NCBI GenBank assembly: GCA_032586195.1
Contig: JAWHQP010000008.1
Location: 1 to 64,000 of the forward strand
Length of the DNA stretch: 64,000 nucleotides
Source: JAWHQP01 sp032586195
GTDB lineage: Bacteria > Pseudomonadota > Gammaproteobacteria > Enterobacterales > Pasteurellaceae
Direction: 5' to 3'
Positions 53,094 to 62,485 of this stretch are shown here, in pieces. A program made the position numbers and the translations under genes. The notes under the pieces are model-generated. The model did no database searches, was not told the DNA's origin, and saw only the letters and a list, made by a program, of their open reading frames with translations. Each line of letters starts with the position of its first letter. The first letter of the stretch is position 1.

Positions 53094-54041
53094 TCAGCGC
53101 TTGGTTGCAAAATACCCGTAAATCCGTTCTAACGCTTTATTTCTCAGTTCGTCCCGTTCAAACAGGATTTCGTGTTTAGCATTAACGATCTCTTCCACCT
53201 CGGCGTGCGGGAAAAGTGCGGTGAGATGTTTTAGAGTTTTGTTGTTGACAATTTTTTCTTGTGCGGAATAGAGAACCAGCACCGGCGTTTCTACTTGAGG
53301 TATCACTTTCGGCAGGCCTTTAATCGCATGCAGGCACACATGCACCCAGCGGAATGTGGGGCCGCCGAGATGAAGTTCGGGATGATTGCGGTTAATACGG
53401 TTCATCCATTTCATGCGGGTTTTGCAGAAGCTCAGCTCATTCTGCCTGAGATTGGCCGGGTGATAGCCTTCTTTACCGAATACATAACGTTCTCCTTGCC
53501 CGAACAGCAGCATTAAACCGATAATAATCTGATCACAAATCGGATGCTTCAACGGCATGCCGAAAAAAGGAGCGGACAGCACCGCACTTGTTATGCGGTG
53601 ATCGTAACGAGCCAAATAATAGGTACTGATTAAACCGCCCATGGAATGGCTGACAATATGTTGGGTTTGATATGGATGCTGCGCCTGAATGCGGTTGATC
53701 AGGCTTGCCATATCGTCCATATAAAAACGGAATTCATCGATGTAGCTTTTTTCATGATCCGAAACCAACCGCTGGGAATAGCCTTGCCCGCGATGGTCAA
53801 AGGCGAGTACATCATAGCCTTGCCGGTAAAAATCAAAAGCGACTTCCGTCCACTTTAATATATTCTCGGCGCGCCCGTTCACCAGAATGACCAGTTTATC
53901 CGTAGGCGCGCTATGAGTAAAATGCCGATAGGCGATTCGGCAGCCTTTTCTGCCCGGTAGGTACTGCAGCGGGAAGCGTTGTGCAAAAGGCATTAGCTCG
54001 GTTAAAGCAAATTGAGTGAAAAAGGGTTCTCGTTGCATCAT
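53094..54041 (-). CDS. pldB: Lysophospholipase L2
   Basis: A 315-aa alpha/beta hydrolase. The nucleophile elbow is HSMGG in HIVSHSMGGLISTYYL, and the oxyanion region is ILVNGRAENILKW. DHRGQGYSQRLVSDHEKSY matches PldB proteins. Lysophospholipid as the substrate is family knowledge. Two adjacent ATGs (54041, 54038) are possible starts. It is downstream of asd but separated from it by a terminator hairpin. Confidence 0.85.
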   Translation of the reverse strand: MMQREPFFTQFALTELMPFAQRFPLQYLPGRKGCRIAYRHFTHSAPTDKLVILVNGRAENILKWTEVAFDFYRQGYDVLAFDHRGQGYSQRLVSDHEKSYIDEFRFYMDDMASLINRIQAQHPYQTQHIVSHSMGGLISTYYLARYDHRITSAVLSAPFFGMPLKHPICDQIIIGLMLLFGQGERYVFGKEGYHPANLRQNELSFCKTRMKWMNRINRNHPELHLGGPTFRWVHVCLHAIKGLPKVIPQVETPVLVLYSAQEKIVNNKTLKHLTALFPHAEVEEIVNAKHEILFERDELRNKALERIYGYFATKR

Positions 54042-54064
54042 ATTGTCTGTGTTTCGGGGAAAAC

Positions 54065-54096
54065 AAAAGTGCGGTGAGATAAACCGCACTTTTTTC
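54065..54096. terminator. Uptake-signal hairpin terminator
   Basis: AAAAGTGCGGT and ACCGCACTTTT pair perfectly around a seven-base loop; T-runs on both sides. It lies just after the asd stop on the minus strand. Confidence 0.85.
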
Positions 54097-54115
54097 GGAA
54101 TGGTAAACGCTTAAA

Positions 54116-55228
54116 TCAAGCCACTAATTGTTTGAGGATACGGCGTACCGGTTCCGCCGCCCCCCATAATAATTGATCGCCTACGGTGAAAGCTGCCAGA
54201 TATTCCGGGCCCATTGCCAATTTGCGTAAACGGCCGACCGGCACGCTTAATGTGCCTGTCACTTTGGCCGGGGTGAGTTCGCGTAGGGTGGTTTCCTTAT
54301 CGTTCGGAATCACTTTCACCCATTCGTTGTGCGATGCCAAAATCCGCTCGATTTCTTCCAACGGGATGTCGCGTTTCAATTTAATGGTAAACGCCTGGCT
54401 GTGGCAGCGTAATGCACCGATACGCACGCATAAGCCGTCCACCGCAATCGGATTGTCGCTTAATCCGAGAATTTTATTGGTTTCCGCGTAACCTTTCCAT
54501 TCTTCTTTGGTTTGACCGCTTGGCAGTAGTTTGTCAATCCACGGAATGAGGCTTCCCGCTAATGCCGCACCGAAATTGTCGGTCGGGAAGTCATCGGCGC
54601 GCATACGCGCGGTGACTTTGCGTTCGATATCTAAAATAGAGGAAGCGGGGTTTTTTAATTCGGTCGCAACGGCATCTTCCAGCAGGCCCATTTGTGATAC
54701 AAGTTCACGCATATTTTTGGCACCCGCGCCGGAAGCCGCCTGATAGGTGGCGACAGAAATCCATTCCACCAGATCATGTTCAAATAAACCGCCGAGCGCC
54801 ATCAGCATTAAGCTGACGGTACAATTACCGCCGACAAAGGTTTTGATCCCGTTTTTCAAGCTCTCGGAAATTACGTGCTGGTTGACCGGATCTAACACGA
54901 TAATCGCATCTTTTTCCATGCGTAACGCGGAAGCGGCGTCCACCCAGTAGCCGTTCCAGCCCATGGCTTTTAATTTAGGATAAATTTCATTGGTGTAATC
55001 GCCGCCCTGGCAAGTGACGACAATGTCTAATTTTTTTAATTCTTCAACGTCGAAAGCGTCTTTCAAATTACCCGCGTCTTTGCCGCCGAACTGCGGGGCC
55101 GCCTGACCTGCCTGAGAAGTAGTGAAGAAAACAGGATTAATATTGGCGAAATCTTTTTCCTGTTCCATGCGATCCATTAAAACTGAACCGACCATACCGC
55201 GCCAACCGATAAAACCGACATTTTTCAT
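54116..55228 (-). CDS. asd: Aspartate-semialdehyde dehydrogenase
   Basis: A 370-aa NADP-dependent enzyme in Lys/Thr/Met and diaminopimelate synthesis. The start VGFIGWRGMVGSVLMDRM is the nucleotide-binding loop. The catalytic Cys is in FVGGNCTVSLMLMALGG near residue 135, and QAASGAGAKNMRELVSQMG follows. Length and pattern fit the Gram-negative Asd group. Single gene with its own terminator. Confidence 0.96.
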   Translation of the reverse strand: MKNVGFIGWRGMVGSVLMDRMEQEKDFANINPVFFTTSQAGQAAPQFGGKDAGNLKDAFDVEELKKLDIVVTCQGGDYTNEIYPKLKAMGWNGYWVDAASALRMEKDAIIVLDPVNQHVISESLKNGIKTFVGGNCTVSLMLMALGGLFEHDLVEWISVATYQAASGAGAKNMRELVSQMGLLEDAVATELKNPASSILDIERKVTARMRADDFPTDNFGAALAGSLIPWIDKLLPSGQTKEEWKGYAETNKILGLSDNPIAVDGLCVRIGALRCHSQAFTIKLKRDIPLEEIERILASHNEWVKVIPNDKETTLRELTPAKVTGTLSVPVGRLRKLAMGPEYLAAFTVGDQLLWGAAEPVRRILKQLVA

Positions 55229-55512
55229 ATTGCATTTTCCTTAGTGTTAATTGTGTTTGTTTCAGTTAATTAATTACAAGATCGATTCAACAAAATCAAG
55301 TGTTTTTACCAAATTTTGGCAAGATTTATGCCGTCGGCATAATAACGATGGATTTCGTGTAACCTTACGGGACGAAAAAATTCGCCGAAACAGCACCGCA
55401 CTTTATAGGTTGTTCATGTTCCGGTCTGGTGATGAAACGGTGATTGCCGGCGGCAGCCGTCGATTCGATCCTCTGCTTTGATGAAAATAGGGCAAGGCCA
55501 CTAAGGCTGAAT
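55229..55512. other. Gap of 284 bases
   Basis: Holds one uptake signal (55395-55403, reverse strand) and no convincing gene. The asd promoter should lie at its left end, but I could not assign it. Confidence 0.5.
55395..55403 (-). repeat. DNA uptake signal sequence
   Basis: Perfect reverse-strand core in the gap between the mgtC-like gene and asd. Confidence 0.9.
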
Positions 55513-56238
55513 TTATTGCTTCTTGACATCCACGCCCAACACCTCGGGAATACTTTTCAGGGTGAAATAGAGTTGCTGAAGCGTCGGATTGTCTTCCACG
55601 TCGCAAGGAATGATAAGTTTAATTTCACCGTTATACAGATCCTGAATTTCCATTTCGTCAATTTTTTCCTGTTGTTGTAAGAAAATATCCATGATTTTGT
55701 GCATGGCATCCGTATTACTCAAATGCACCACAAAGATCATATCCATATCTTTCTCGCGTATGCGATTGTGAGCCAGTTTCATCACGATAGGGCTGAGACG
55801 GATGGCGACCAGAATCATCAGGGTGGCAATCACGGCTTCAAAGAAGAAGCCGGCGCCCGTGGCGATACCGATACCCGCCGCCGCCCAAATAATCGCGGCG
55901 GTGGTCAAGCCGGAGATAGCGTCATTGTTTTTACGCAGGATTACCCCCGCTCCGAGGAAACCGATGCCGCTGATAACCTGTGCGGCCAGGCGCATCGGAT
56001 CGGTGCGGATATTATCGGAAATGCCGGCATAATATTCCGCCGATTGAATGGAGACTACCGTCAGAATGCAGGTGGTAATCGCAATAATAACGCAGGTTTT
56101 CACGCCCACGGGCTTGTGTTTCAATTCCCGTTCCAGCCCGATAAACGCCCCCAGCAGCATGGCGACACAGATTTTCATTAAAATCATCATCTGCGGAGTG
56201 CGGATAAATTCCTGCAAAAATTGTGTTAGGTCTTCCAT
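55513..56238 (-). CDS. MgtC/SapB family membrane protein
   Basis: A 241-aa protein with four or five N-terminal TM helices and a C-terminal ACT-like domain. Family segments are LLGAFIGLERELKHKPVGVKT, RLAAQVISGIGFLGAGVILR and GLTTAAIIWAAAGIGIATGAG. In Salmonella MgtC supports growth at low Mg2+ and in macrophages by acting on the ATP synthase; the role here is not known. It starts five bases after the mutS stop, so it may be read with mutS. Confidence 0.87.
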   Translation of the reverse strand: MEDLTQFLQEFIRTPQMMILMKICVAMLLGAFIGLERELKHKPVGVKTCVIIAITTCILTVVSIQSAEYYAGISDNIRTDPMRLAAQVISGIGFLGAGVILRKNNDAISGLTTAAIIWAAAGIGIATGAGFFFEAVIATLMILVAIRLSPIVMKLAHNRIREKDMDMIFVVHLSNTDAMHKIMDIFLQQQEKIDEMEIQDLYNGEIKLIIPCDVEDNPTLQQLYFTLKSIPEVLGVDVKKQ

Positions 56239-56242
56239 ATGA

Positions 56243-58812
56243 TTAAATTAATTTTTTGAGTTGATACAAATACGCTAATGCCTGTTTCGGACTGAGATCG
56301 TCCGGATCCAATTTTTCTAACATTTCCAGCACCGCACTTTTGCCGTCGTCTTCCGCCATCAGTGCCAGTTCGCCCTGAGCCTGATTGATGGCGCGCAGAT
56401 CCTGAATTTTTTGATCACCGTTAAGCTGGGACAGTTTTTCCAGCTGTGCCAGTTTCTGTTTCGCCAGTTTGATGACCGACTGCGGCACCCCCGCCAGAGC
56501 GGCCACGGCTAAACCGTAGCTTTTACTTGCCGCGCCCTCCTGTACGGCGTGCATAAAAGCGATAGTATCGTTATGTTCCAGAGCGTCCAAATGCACATTG
56601 GCGGAACCCGCCAGCTGTTCGGGCAACACGGTGAGTTCAAAATAATGGGTGGCGAACAAGGTGAGCGAGCGTAATTTTTTGCCCAGCCATTCCGCGCAGG
56701 CCCATGCTAGCGATAAGCCGTCGTAGGTGGAAGTGCCGCGGCCGATTTCATCAATCAGCACCAGACTGTTGGCGGTGGCCTGATGCAGGATATTTGCCAT
56801 TTCGGTCATTTCCACCATAAAGGTAGAACGTCCGGAGGCAAGATCGTCGGAGGCGCCGATGCGGGTGAAAATACGGTCAATCGGCCCGATCACGGCACGT
56901 TCCGCCGGCACGAAACTGCCGATGTACGCCATCAGGGTGATTAAGGCGGTCTGCCGCATATAAGTGCTTTTACCACCCATGTTCGGGCCGGTGATAATCA
57001 GCAAATGACGCTGTGAATGTAAGCTCACTGGATTGGCGATGAAAGGGTCTTTCAGTACCTGCTCCACCACAGGATGGCGACCGTTTTCAATATGCACGCC
57101 GATTTCCTCGCTGAAGCTCGGGGCGACATAATTCAGGCTGACGGCCCGTTCCGCCAGATTGGTTAATACGTCCAGTTCCGCCAAGGTCTGACTCGCCAGC
57201 TGCAACGCTCCTAAATGCGGCAACAGTTGGTCAAAAATTTCCTCATACAATTGCTTTTCTAACGCCAGCGCCGCCCCCTTGGCCTTCAATACCTTGTCCT
57301 CGTAGGTTTTCAGTTCGGGGATAATATAGCGTTCGGCGTTTTTCAGGGTTTGGCGGCGAACATAATGGATCGGGGCTTTATGAGCCTGCCCTTGGCTGAT
57401 TTGAATATAGTAGCGTGCACGGCGTTAAAGCCTACTTTGAGGGTATCGATACCCGTCGCTTCGCGTTCACGGATTTCGAGATTTTCCAGATATTGGGTCG
57501 CCCCGTCCGACAGCGAACGCCATTCGTCCAATTCCGCGTTATAGCCGGCGGCAATCACTCCGCCGTCACGAATGAGCAGCGGCGGCGAGTCGATAATGGC
57601 TCGCTGCAGCAGCTCGCACAGCTCGTCGAATTCACCAAGGCCGGCTAAAAGTGCGGTGCTGTTTTTCAGAGTTTTGATAATTTGTCGAATCGCGGGAATT
57701 TGTTCCAGAGCGACACGTAAACGGGTTAAATCCCGCGGACGGGCCGTGCGTAACGCCACCCGGGCAAGAATTCGTTCCATATCGCCCGTCTGCTGCAAAT
57801 GCGGCTGTAAATCGGCGATTAACGGCATCACGTCCTGAATGATTTGCTGGCGACGCTGCAATTTTTCCGTTTGACGGATCGGTTGGTGAATCCAGCGTTT
57901 CAACAGGCGGCTGCCCATCGGTGTTACACATTTATCCAGCACGGACGCGAGGGTATTTTCCGCACCGCCCGCCAGATTCTGGGTCAGTTCAAGATTGCGG
58001 CGGGTGGCGGCATCCAATTGAATATTTTCATTATTTTGCAGTAGGGTAATGCTTTGAATATGCGGCAGAGCGGTACGTTGAGTTTCCTGCGCATATTGCA
58101 GCAAACAGCCCGCCGCGCATAGACCGTAGAGGGCCTTTTCCACCCCGAAGCCACGCAGATCTTTGGTGCCGAACTGACGATTCAGCAGTTGGATTGCGGT
58201 GCTAAGTTCAAATTCCCAGATAGGGCGACGGCGTAAGCCTTTGCAATGCTCAATCAATGTCATTTGGGCGAAATCTTCGCAGTACAGCAATTCCGCAGGG
58301 GAAAGCCGTTGCAGTTCCGCCCGTAGGGTTTCTGAGTCCGCCGGCTCACTGATTTGAAAACGACCCGAGGTCATATCTAAAGTGGCCAGCCCAAAACGCT
58401 CCTTATCCTGATAAACGGCGGCAATCAGGTTGTCCTGCCGCTCGGGCAGCAGGGCTTCGTCACTTACGGTTCCGGGCGTCACAATCCGCACGATCCGCCG
58501 CTCCACGGGGCCTTTGCTTGCGGCAGGATCGCCGATTTGTTCGCAGATCGCCACCGATTCACCCAACTGTACTAATTTCGCCAGATAGCCTTCCACTGCG
58601 TGGTAAGGCACGCCTGCCATGGGAATGGGCTGGCCCGCGGACTGACCGCGTTTAGTCAGGGAAATATCCAACAACGCCGCCGCTTTTTTGGCATCATCAT
58701 AAAACAGCTCATAAAAATCCCCCATGCGGTAAAACAGCAGAATATCGGGATTTTCGGCTTTTAACGCTAAATATTGTTGCATCATGGGCGTGTGTTGTTC
58801 AAAATTTTCCAT
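56243..58812 (-). pseudogene. mutS: DNA mismatch repair protein MutS, frameshifted
   Basis: The rejoined product is about 856 aa, normal for MutS. The N-terminal mismatch-binding domain has ENPDILLFYRMGDFYELFYD with the Phe-x-Glu wedge motif. The ATPase has Walker A in ITGPNMGGKSTYMRQTAL and the Walker B/signature IDEIGRGTSTYDGLSLAWA. The frame is lost at position 57414: one base of a GG pair (plus-strand CC) is missing in the sequence encoding AVHGYYIQISQGQAHKAP. The N-terminal frame stops at 57343; the second open frame has a possible start at 57289. As written, MutS would lack its ATPase. ATG at 58810-58812 gives the family start; it is divergent from recA. Confidence 0.88.
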
Positions 58813-58896
58813 TGTTCGATCACTTTGAATGAGTAAAAAATGGCATCTATTATACTTGATTGTAGGTGACATTTTTAATTTTCAACAAAATTTTGT

Positions 58897-58920
58897 TTTT
58901 TGCGATAAAGATCGCAAAAA
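58897..58920. promoter_or_regulatory. Perfect inverted repeat between mutS and recA
   Basis: TTTTTGCGAT (58897-58906) and ATCGCAAAAA (58911-58920) are perfectly complementary around AAAG. It lies about 85 bases from the mutS start and 105 from recA. Operator-like; no T-tail suited to a terminator. Confidence 0.5.
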
Positions 58921-58952
58921 CAGAAAATCTTACGAAAAGATCAAAATTTCGC

Positions 58953-58981
58953 TTGATACTGTATATTATACCAGTTATGAT
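58953..58981 (+). promoter_or_regulatory. recA promoter
   Basis: TTGATA (58953-58958) and TATGAT (58976-58981) with 17 bases between them. The SOS box lies within the spacer, so bound LexA would block RNA polymerase. Confidence 0.85.
58959..58974 (+). promoter_or_regulatory. LexA (SOS) box of recA
   Basis: CTGTATATTATACCAG: CTG-N10-CAG with an AT-rich alternating centre, the LexA consensus. Confidence 0.95.
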
Positions 58982-59024
58982 ACAGCCCGAATTTGAGAAC
59001 AATTTATGACTATTGAGGTAACAC

Positions 59025-60125
59025 ATGGCAGCGAATGACGACAAATCTAAAACGGCGGAAGAGAAATCCAAAGCCTTAGCCGCAGCTTTGGGCCAGATTG
59101 AAAAACAATTTGGCAAGGGTGCGATTATGAAATTGGGTGACACCCAAACGCTGGATGTAGATTCTATCTCAACAGGTTCTATCGGGTTAGATATCGCATT
59201 AGGCATCGGGGGTTTGCCGATGGGCCGTATCGTGGAAATTTACGGGCCGGAGTCTTCGGGTAAAACCACTTTAACCCTTTCCGTTATCGCACAGGCCCAG
59301 AAAGCGGGTAAGGTCTGTGCCTTCATTGATGCCGAACATGCATTAGATCCTATTTATGCCGCCAAACTGGGCGTGGACGTGAAAGAATTACTCGTCTCTC
59401 AGCCTGACAACGGTGAACAGGCATTGGAAATTTGCGATGCTTTGGTCCGCTCCGGCGCGGTAGATGTCGTCATTGTGGACTCGGTGGCCGCTTTAACCCC
59501 GAAAGCTGAAATTGAAGGCGATATGGGTGACTCGCATATGGGCTTGCAGGCGCGTTTAATGTCGCAGGCGCTGCGTAAATTGACCGGGCAGATTAAGAAT
59601 GCCAACTGTTTAGTGGTATTTATTAACCAGATTCGTATGAAAATCGGCGTGACTTTTGGTAATCCCGAAACGACAACGGGCGGGAATGCGTTGAAATTCT
59701 ACGCTTCCGTGCGTTTGGATATTCGTCGCGTGGGTTCGGTAAAAGACGGTGATGAAGTCATTGGCAACGAAACCCGCGTGAAAGTGGTGAAAAATAAACT
59801 TGCCGCTCCGTTCCGTCAAACCGAATTTCAGATTTTATACGGTGAAGGGATTTCCAAAAACGGTGAATTAATCGAACTGGGCGTGGCGAATAAACTGGTA
59901 AACAAATCAGGTGCATGGTATTCCTATAACGGCGAGAAGATCGGTCAGGGCAAAGCAAACGCCATGAAATGGCTGGCGGCAAATCCTGAACCAGCCGCCG
60001 AACTGGAAAGTAAGATTCGCGCGGCGTTATTAGCCAACCCGGATCGCGTTTTATTAGGTGAGAATGTGACGGATGCCGCGGAAAACGGCGATAATGAAAG
60101 TATTGAAACGGATGATTTTGAATAG
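59025..60125 (+). CDS. recA: Recombinase A
   Basis: A 366-aa strand-exchange ATPase and SOS co-protease. Walker A is GPESSGKTTLTL near residue 70; the catalytic Glu region is IDAEHALDP. Loop 1 is GDSHMGLQARLMSQALRKLT and loop 2 FINQIRMKIGVTFGNPETTT. The C-terminus is acidic. ATG at 59025 has a GAGGTAAC site. SOS-controlled by the LexA box. Confidence 0.98.
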   Translation: MAANDDKSKTAEEKSKALAAALGQIEKQFGKGAIMKLGDTQTLDVDSISTGSIGLDIALGIGGLPMGRIVEIYGPESSGKTTLTLSVIAQAQKAGKVCAFIDAEHALDPIYAAKLGVDVKELLVSQPDNGEQALEICDALVRSGAVDVVIVDSVAALTPKAEIEGDMGDSHMGLQARLMSQALRKLTGQIKNANCLVVFINQIRMKIGVTFGNPETTTGGNALKFYASVRLDIRRVGSVKDGDEVIGNETRVKVVKNKLAAPFRQTEFQILYGEGISKNGELIELGVANKLVNKSGAWYSYNGEKIGQGKANAMKWLAANPEPAAELESKIRAALLANPDRVLLGENVTDAAENGDNESIETDDFE

Positions 60126-60153
60126 ACACTTGGTTCATCACATCATGAATTAA

Positions 60154-60162
60154 AAGTGCGGT
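60154..60162 (+). repeat. DNA uptake signal sequence
   Basis: Perfect core in the recA-recX gap, followed by GTTGTTTTTCTGACTTTT. Confidence 0.9.
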
Positions 60163-60300
60163 GTTGTTTTTCTGACTTTTCGCAGTAATAGCAAAACCGT
60201 AATCGTCGTTTTATTTGGTAGAACGTAGATGCCTTAACCGGCATCTATTATTTTATCTGTTTAATATTTTCATCTAATACTCCGGAGTAAAGGAAAATAT

Positions 60301-60774
60301 ATGCCATCTCCAGTAAATTTAGCGTTAAGTTATGTGATGAATTTGCTTGCCCGTCGTGAATACAGTGAATATGAGATCCGCTGTAAAATGCAGCAGAAAG
60401 CTTTTTCTGAACAGGAAATCGAGCAAACGATTGCGTTTCTACAGCAAAAGAACTGGCAGAGCGATCATCGTTTTACGGAAAATTATCTTCGCTCGCGGGT
60501 TCAGCGGGGTTATGGTTTAAACCGTATCAAGCAAGAATTACGCCAGCTGAAAGGGATTAGCTCGGACACCATTGAGGCGGTATTAACGGAGAGTGAAATT
60601 GATTGGCGTGAAACCGCAGTTGCGGTGTTGGCGAAGAAATTCCCTAATTATCGGGAAAAGCAGGATTTAAAAAGCAAACAAAAAATCTGGTGTTATATGC
60701 TTTCCCATGGTTTCAGCCCCGATGAATTCGCGGATTTTGTGGGCAGAGGTGAAGATTTTGATGGCTTCGATTAG
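60301..60774 (+). CDS. recX: Regulatory protein RecX
   Basis: A 157-aa protein of three-helix repeats that inhibits RecA filament growth. Key segments are YVMNLLARREYSEYEIRCKM, ENYLRSRVQRGYGLNRIKQEL and the C-terminal YMLSHGFSPDEFADFV. It follows recA by 175 bases in the same direction with no terminator between, so read-through during SOS is likely. GGAGTAAAGGAAA precedes the ATG. Confidence 0.93.
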   Translation: MPSPVNLALSYVMNLLARREYSEYEIRCKMQQKAFSEQEIEQTIAFLQQKNWQSDHRFTENYLRSRVQRGYGLNRIKQELRQLKGISSDTIEAVLTESEIDWRETAVAVLAKKFPNYREKQDLKSKQKIWCYMLSHGFSPDEFADFVGRGEDFDGFD

Positions 60775-60776
60775 AA

Positions 60777-60816
60777 AAAATGACCGTTGGCCGAATGTTA
60801 ACGGTCATTTTGTTTG
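60777..60816. terminator. Bidirectional terminator between recX and ilvA
   Basis: AAAATGACCGTT and AACGGTCATTTT form a 12-bp perfect stem; TTTTGTTT follows on the plus side and T-runs on the minus side. Confidence 0.9.
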
Positions 60817-60825
60817 ACCCAATGC

Positions 60826-62364
60826 TTAACGCAGGAAATATTGATAGGCTAAGCTGTCGGTGACATCTTGATATACATAGCCGAGTTGTTCCAAGTGCCG
60901 GTTAAATTCCGCGATATTTTCTTCCGCCACCTGGAAGCCGGCTAACACGTCTCCATAATCCGCCCCGTGCGCCCGATAGTGAAACAGCGAAATATTGGTA
61001 TCACTTTGGCCGAGTTTTTCCAGGAAATTCAGCAACGCGCCTTTTTGTTCCGGAAACACGAAACTATAGAGCCGCTCATTTAAATGACTGGACGAACGTC
61101 CGCCGATCATATAGCGGATATGAGTTTTGGCAATATCATCATCAGACAGATCCTGCACATCATAGCCGTTGGCGGTAAGCTGCTCGATAATGGTTAATTT
61201 TTCCTGTTCGCCGGAAGTGCGTACGCCCACGAAAATACAGGCCTTTTGCTTGTCCGCATAGCGGTAATTAAACTCCGTTACCGGTTTATAACCAAGGGTT
61301 TGACAGAATCTTAGGAAGCTGCCCGCTTGTTCGGGGATGGTCACCGCCAGCAACGCCTCGTGTTTTTCGCCGATTTCGCAGCGTTCCGATACATAACGCA
61401 GAGTGTGGAAGTTTAGGTTCGCGCCGGAAAGCACGTTAATCAGGGTTTCACCCCGGATATCGTGTTCTTTCACATATTTTTTCAGCCCGGCTAAGGATAA
61501 TGCTCCCGACGGCTCGGACACCGCCCGCACGTTTTCAAACATATCCTTCATGGCGGCACAGATTTCGTCACTGTCCACTAATACTACATCGTCCAAATAT
61601 TGTTGGCACAGACGGAAGGTTTCATCGCCGATGCGTTTTACCGCCACGCCGTCGGCAAACAGCCCCACGCGTTCTAAATCCACCGGCTTGCCCGCTTTAC
61701 GGGCCGCATATAAGCAGGCACTGTCCTTGCTTTCGACACCGATTACCTTGATTTCGGGCATAAGCTGTTTGATGAGTACGGCGATCCCCGCGATCAGGCC
61801 GCCGCCGCCCACCGGCACAAAAATACGATCAATCCGGCTGTTCTGCTGTAATAGTTCCATTGCCAGTGTACCTTGCCCCGCGATCACTAGCGGATGATCG
61901 AACGGCGGGATGAAGATCATCTGTTTGGTTTCGGACAGTTCGATTGCTTTCGCTTTGGCCTCGTCGAAATTCGCTCCGTACAGCAGCACGTCGCCGCCGT
62001 AGCCGCGTACCGCGTCCACCTTGATAGAAGGGGTGTTCTGCGGCATGACGATCAGGGGTTTCAAGCCTAAACGCTGCCCTGATAATGCCACGCCCTGAGC
62101 ATGGTTGCCGGCGGAGGCGGTGATGACGCCCGCCGCTTTTTGTGCCGGGCTGAGTGAAGAAATCATAGCGTAGGCACCACGCAGTTTAAAACTATGTACC
62201 GGCTGGCGGTCTTCGCGTTTGACAAAAATCTGATTGCTCAAGCGTTCGGATAATTTCGGCATCGCCTGTAACGGCGTTACCTGAGCGACGTCATACACTT
62301 TGGAGCGTAGGATTGCACGTAAATATTCCGCGCCTGTCGGCCGGCGGGAAAGGATATTGGTCAT
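60826..62364 (-). CDS. ilvA: Threonine dehydratase, biosynthetic
   Basis: A 512-aa PLP enzyme that deaminates threonine to 2-ketobutyrate for isoleucine synthesis. The PLP lysine is in PVHSFKLRGAYAM near residue 58; the Gly-rich phosphate loop is VPVGGGGLIAGIAVLI. Two C-terminal ACT-like regulatory domains follow from about residue 330 and bind isoleucine and valine in E. coli. It is downstream of ilvD, separated by an uptake-signal hairpin. Confidence 0.95.
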   Translation of the reverse strand: MTNILSRRPTGAEYLRAILRSKVYDVAQVTPLQAMPKLSERLSNQIFVKREDRQPVHSFKLRGAYAMISSLSPAQKAAGVITASAGNHAQGVALSGQRLGLKPLIVMPQNTPSIKVDAVRGYGGDVLLYGANFDEAKAKAIELSETKQMIFIPPFDHPLVIAGQGTLAMELLQQNSRIDRIFVPVGGGGLIAGIAVLIKQLMPEIKVIGVESKDSACLYAARKAGKPVDLERVGLFADGVAVKRIGDETFRLCQQYLDDVVLVDSDEICAAMKDMFENVRAVSEPSGALSLAGLKKYVKEHDIRGETLINVLSGANLNFHTLRYVSERCEIGEKHEALLAVTIPEQAGSFLRFCQTLGYKPVTEFNYRYADKQKACIFVGVRTSGEQEKLTIIEQLTANGYDVQDLSDDDIAKTHIRYMIGGRSSSHLNERLYSFVFPEQKGALLNFLEKLGQSDTNISLFHYRAHGADYGDVLAGFQVAEENIAEFNRHLEQLGYVYQDVTDSLAYQYFLR

Positions 62365-62395
62365 AATATTTCTCTTCTGTTCGTTATTTCCGATT

Positions 62396-62480
62396 AAAGT
62401 GCGGTGTCAAATTTGCCAGTTTTTATGGGCGCGAAGGATGAGCTTGCCCACAAAAAATGCGGTTTTTGACACCGCACTTT
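62396..62480. terminator. Uptake-signal dyad between ilvD and ilvA
   Basis: Sixteen-base perfect arms, AAAGTGCGGTGTCAAA (62396-62411) and its complement (62465-62480), around a 53-base loop. It may reduce read-through from ilvD into ilvA. Confidence 0.6.
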
Positions 62481-62485
62481 TCAGC

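Noticed and set aside
55699..56181. 160-codon plus-strand reading frame
   Set aside because: Antisense to the clear mgtC-family gene; composition (His, Gly, Arg, Asn repeats) is that of a shadow frame.
61403..61897. 164-codon plus-strand reading frame
   Set aside because: Antisense to ilvA with no recognisable domain.
1029..62480. Many dispersed copies of AAGTGCGGT considered as CRISPR or transposon-end repeats
   Set aside because: They are irregularly spaced, in both orientations, inside and between genes, with no spacers or transposase; they are the known Pasteurellaceae uptake signal.
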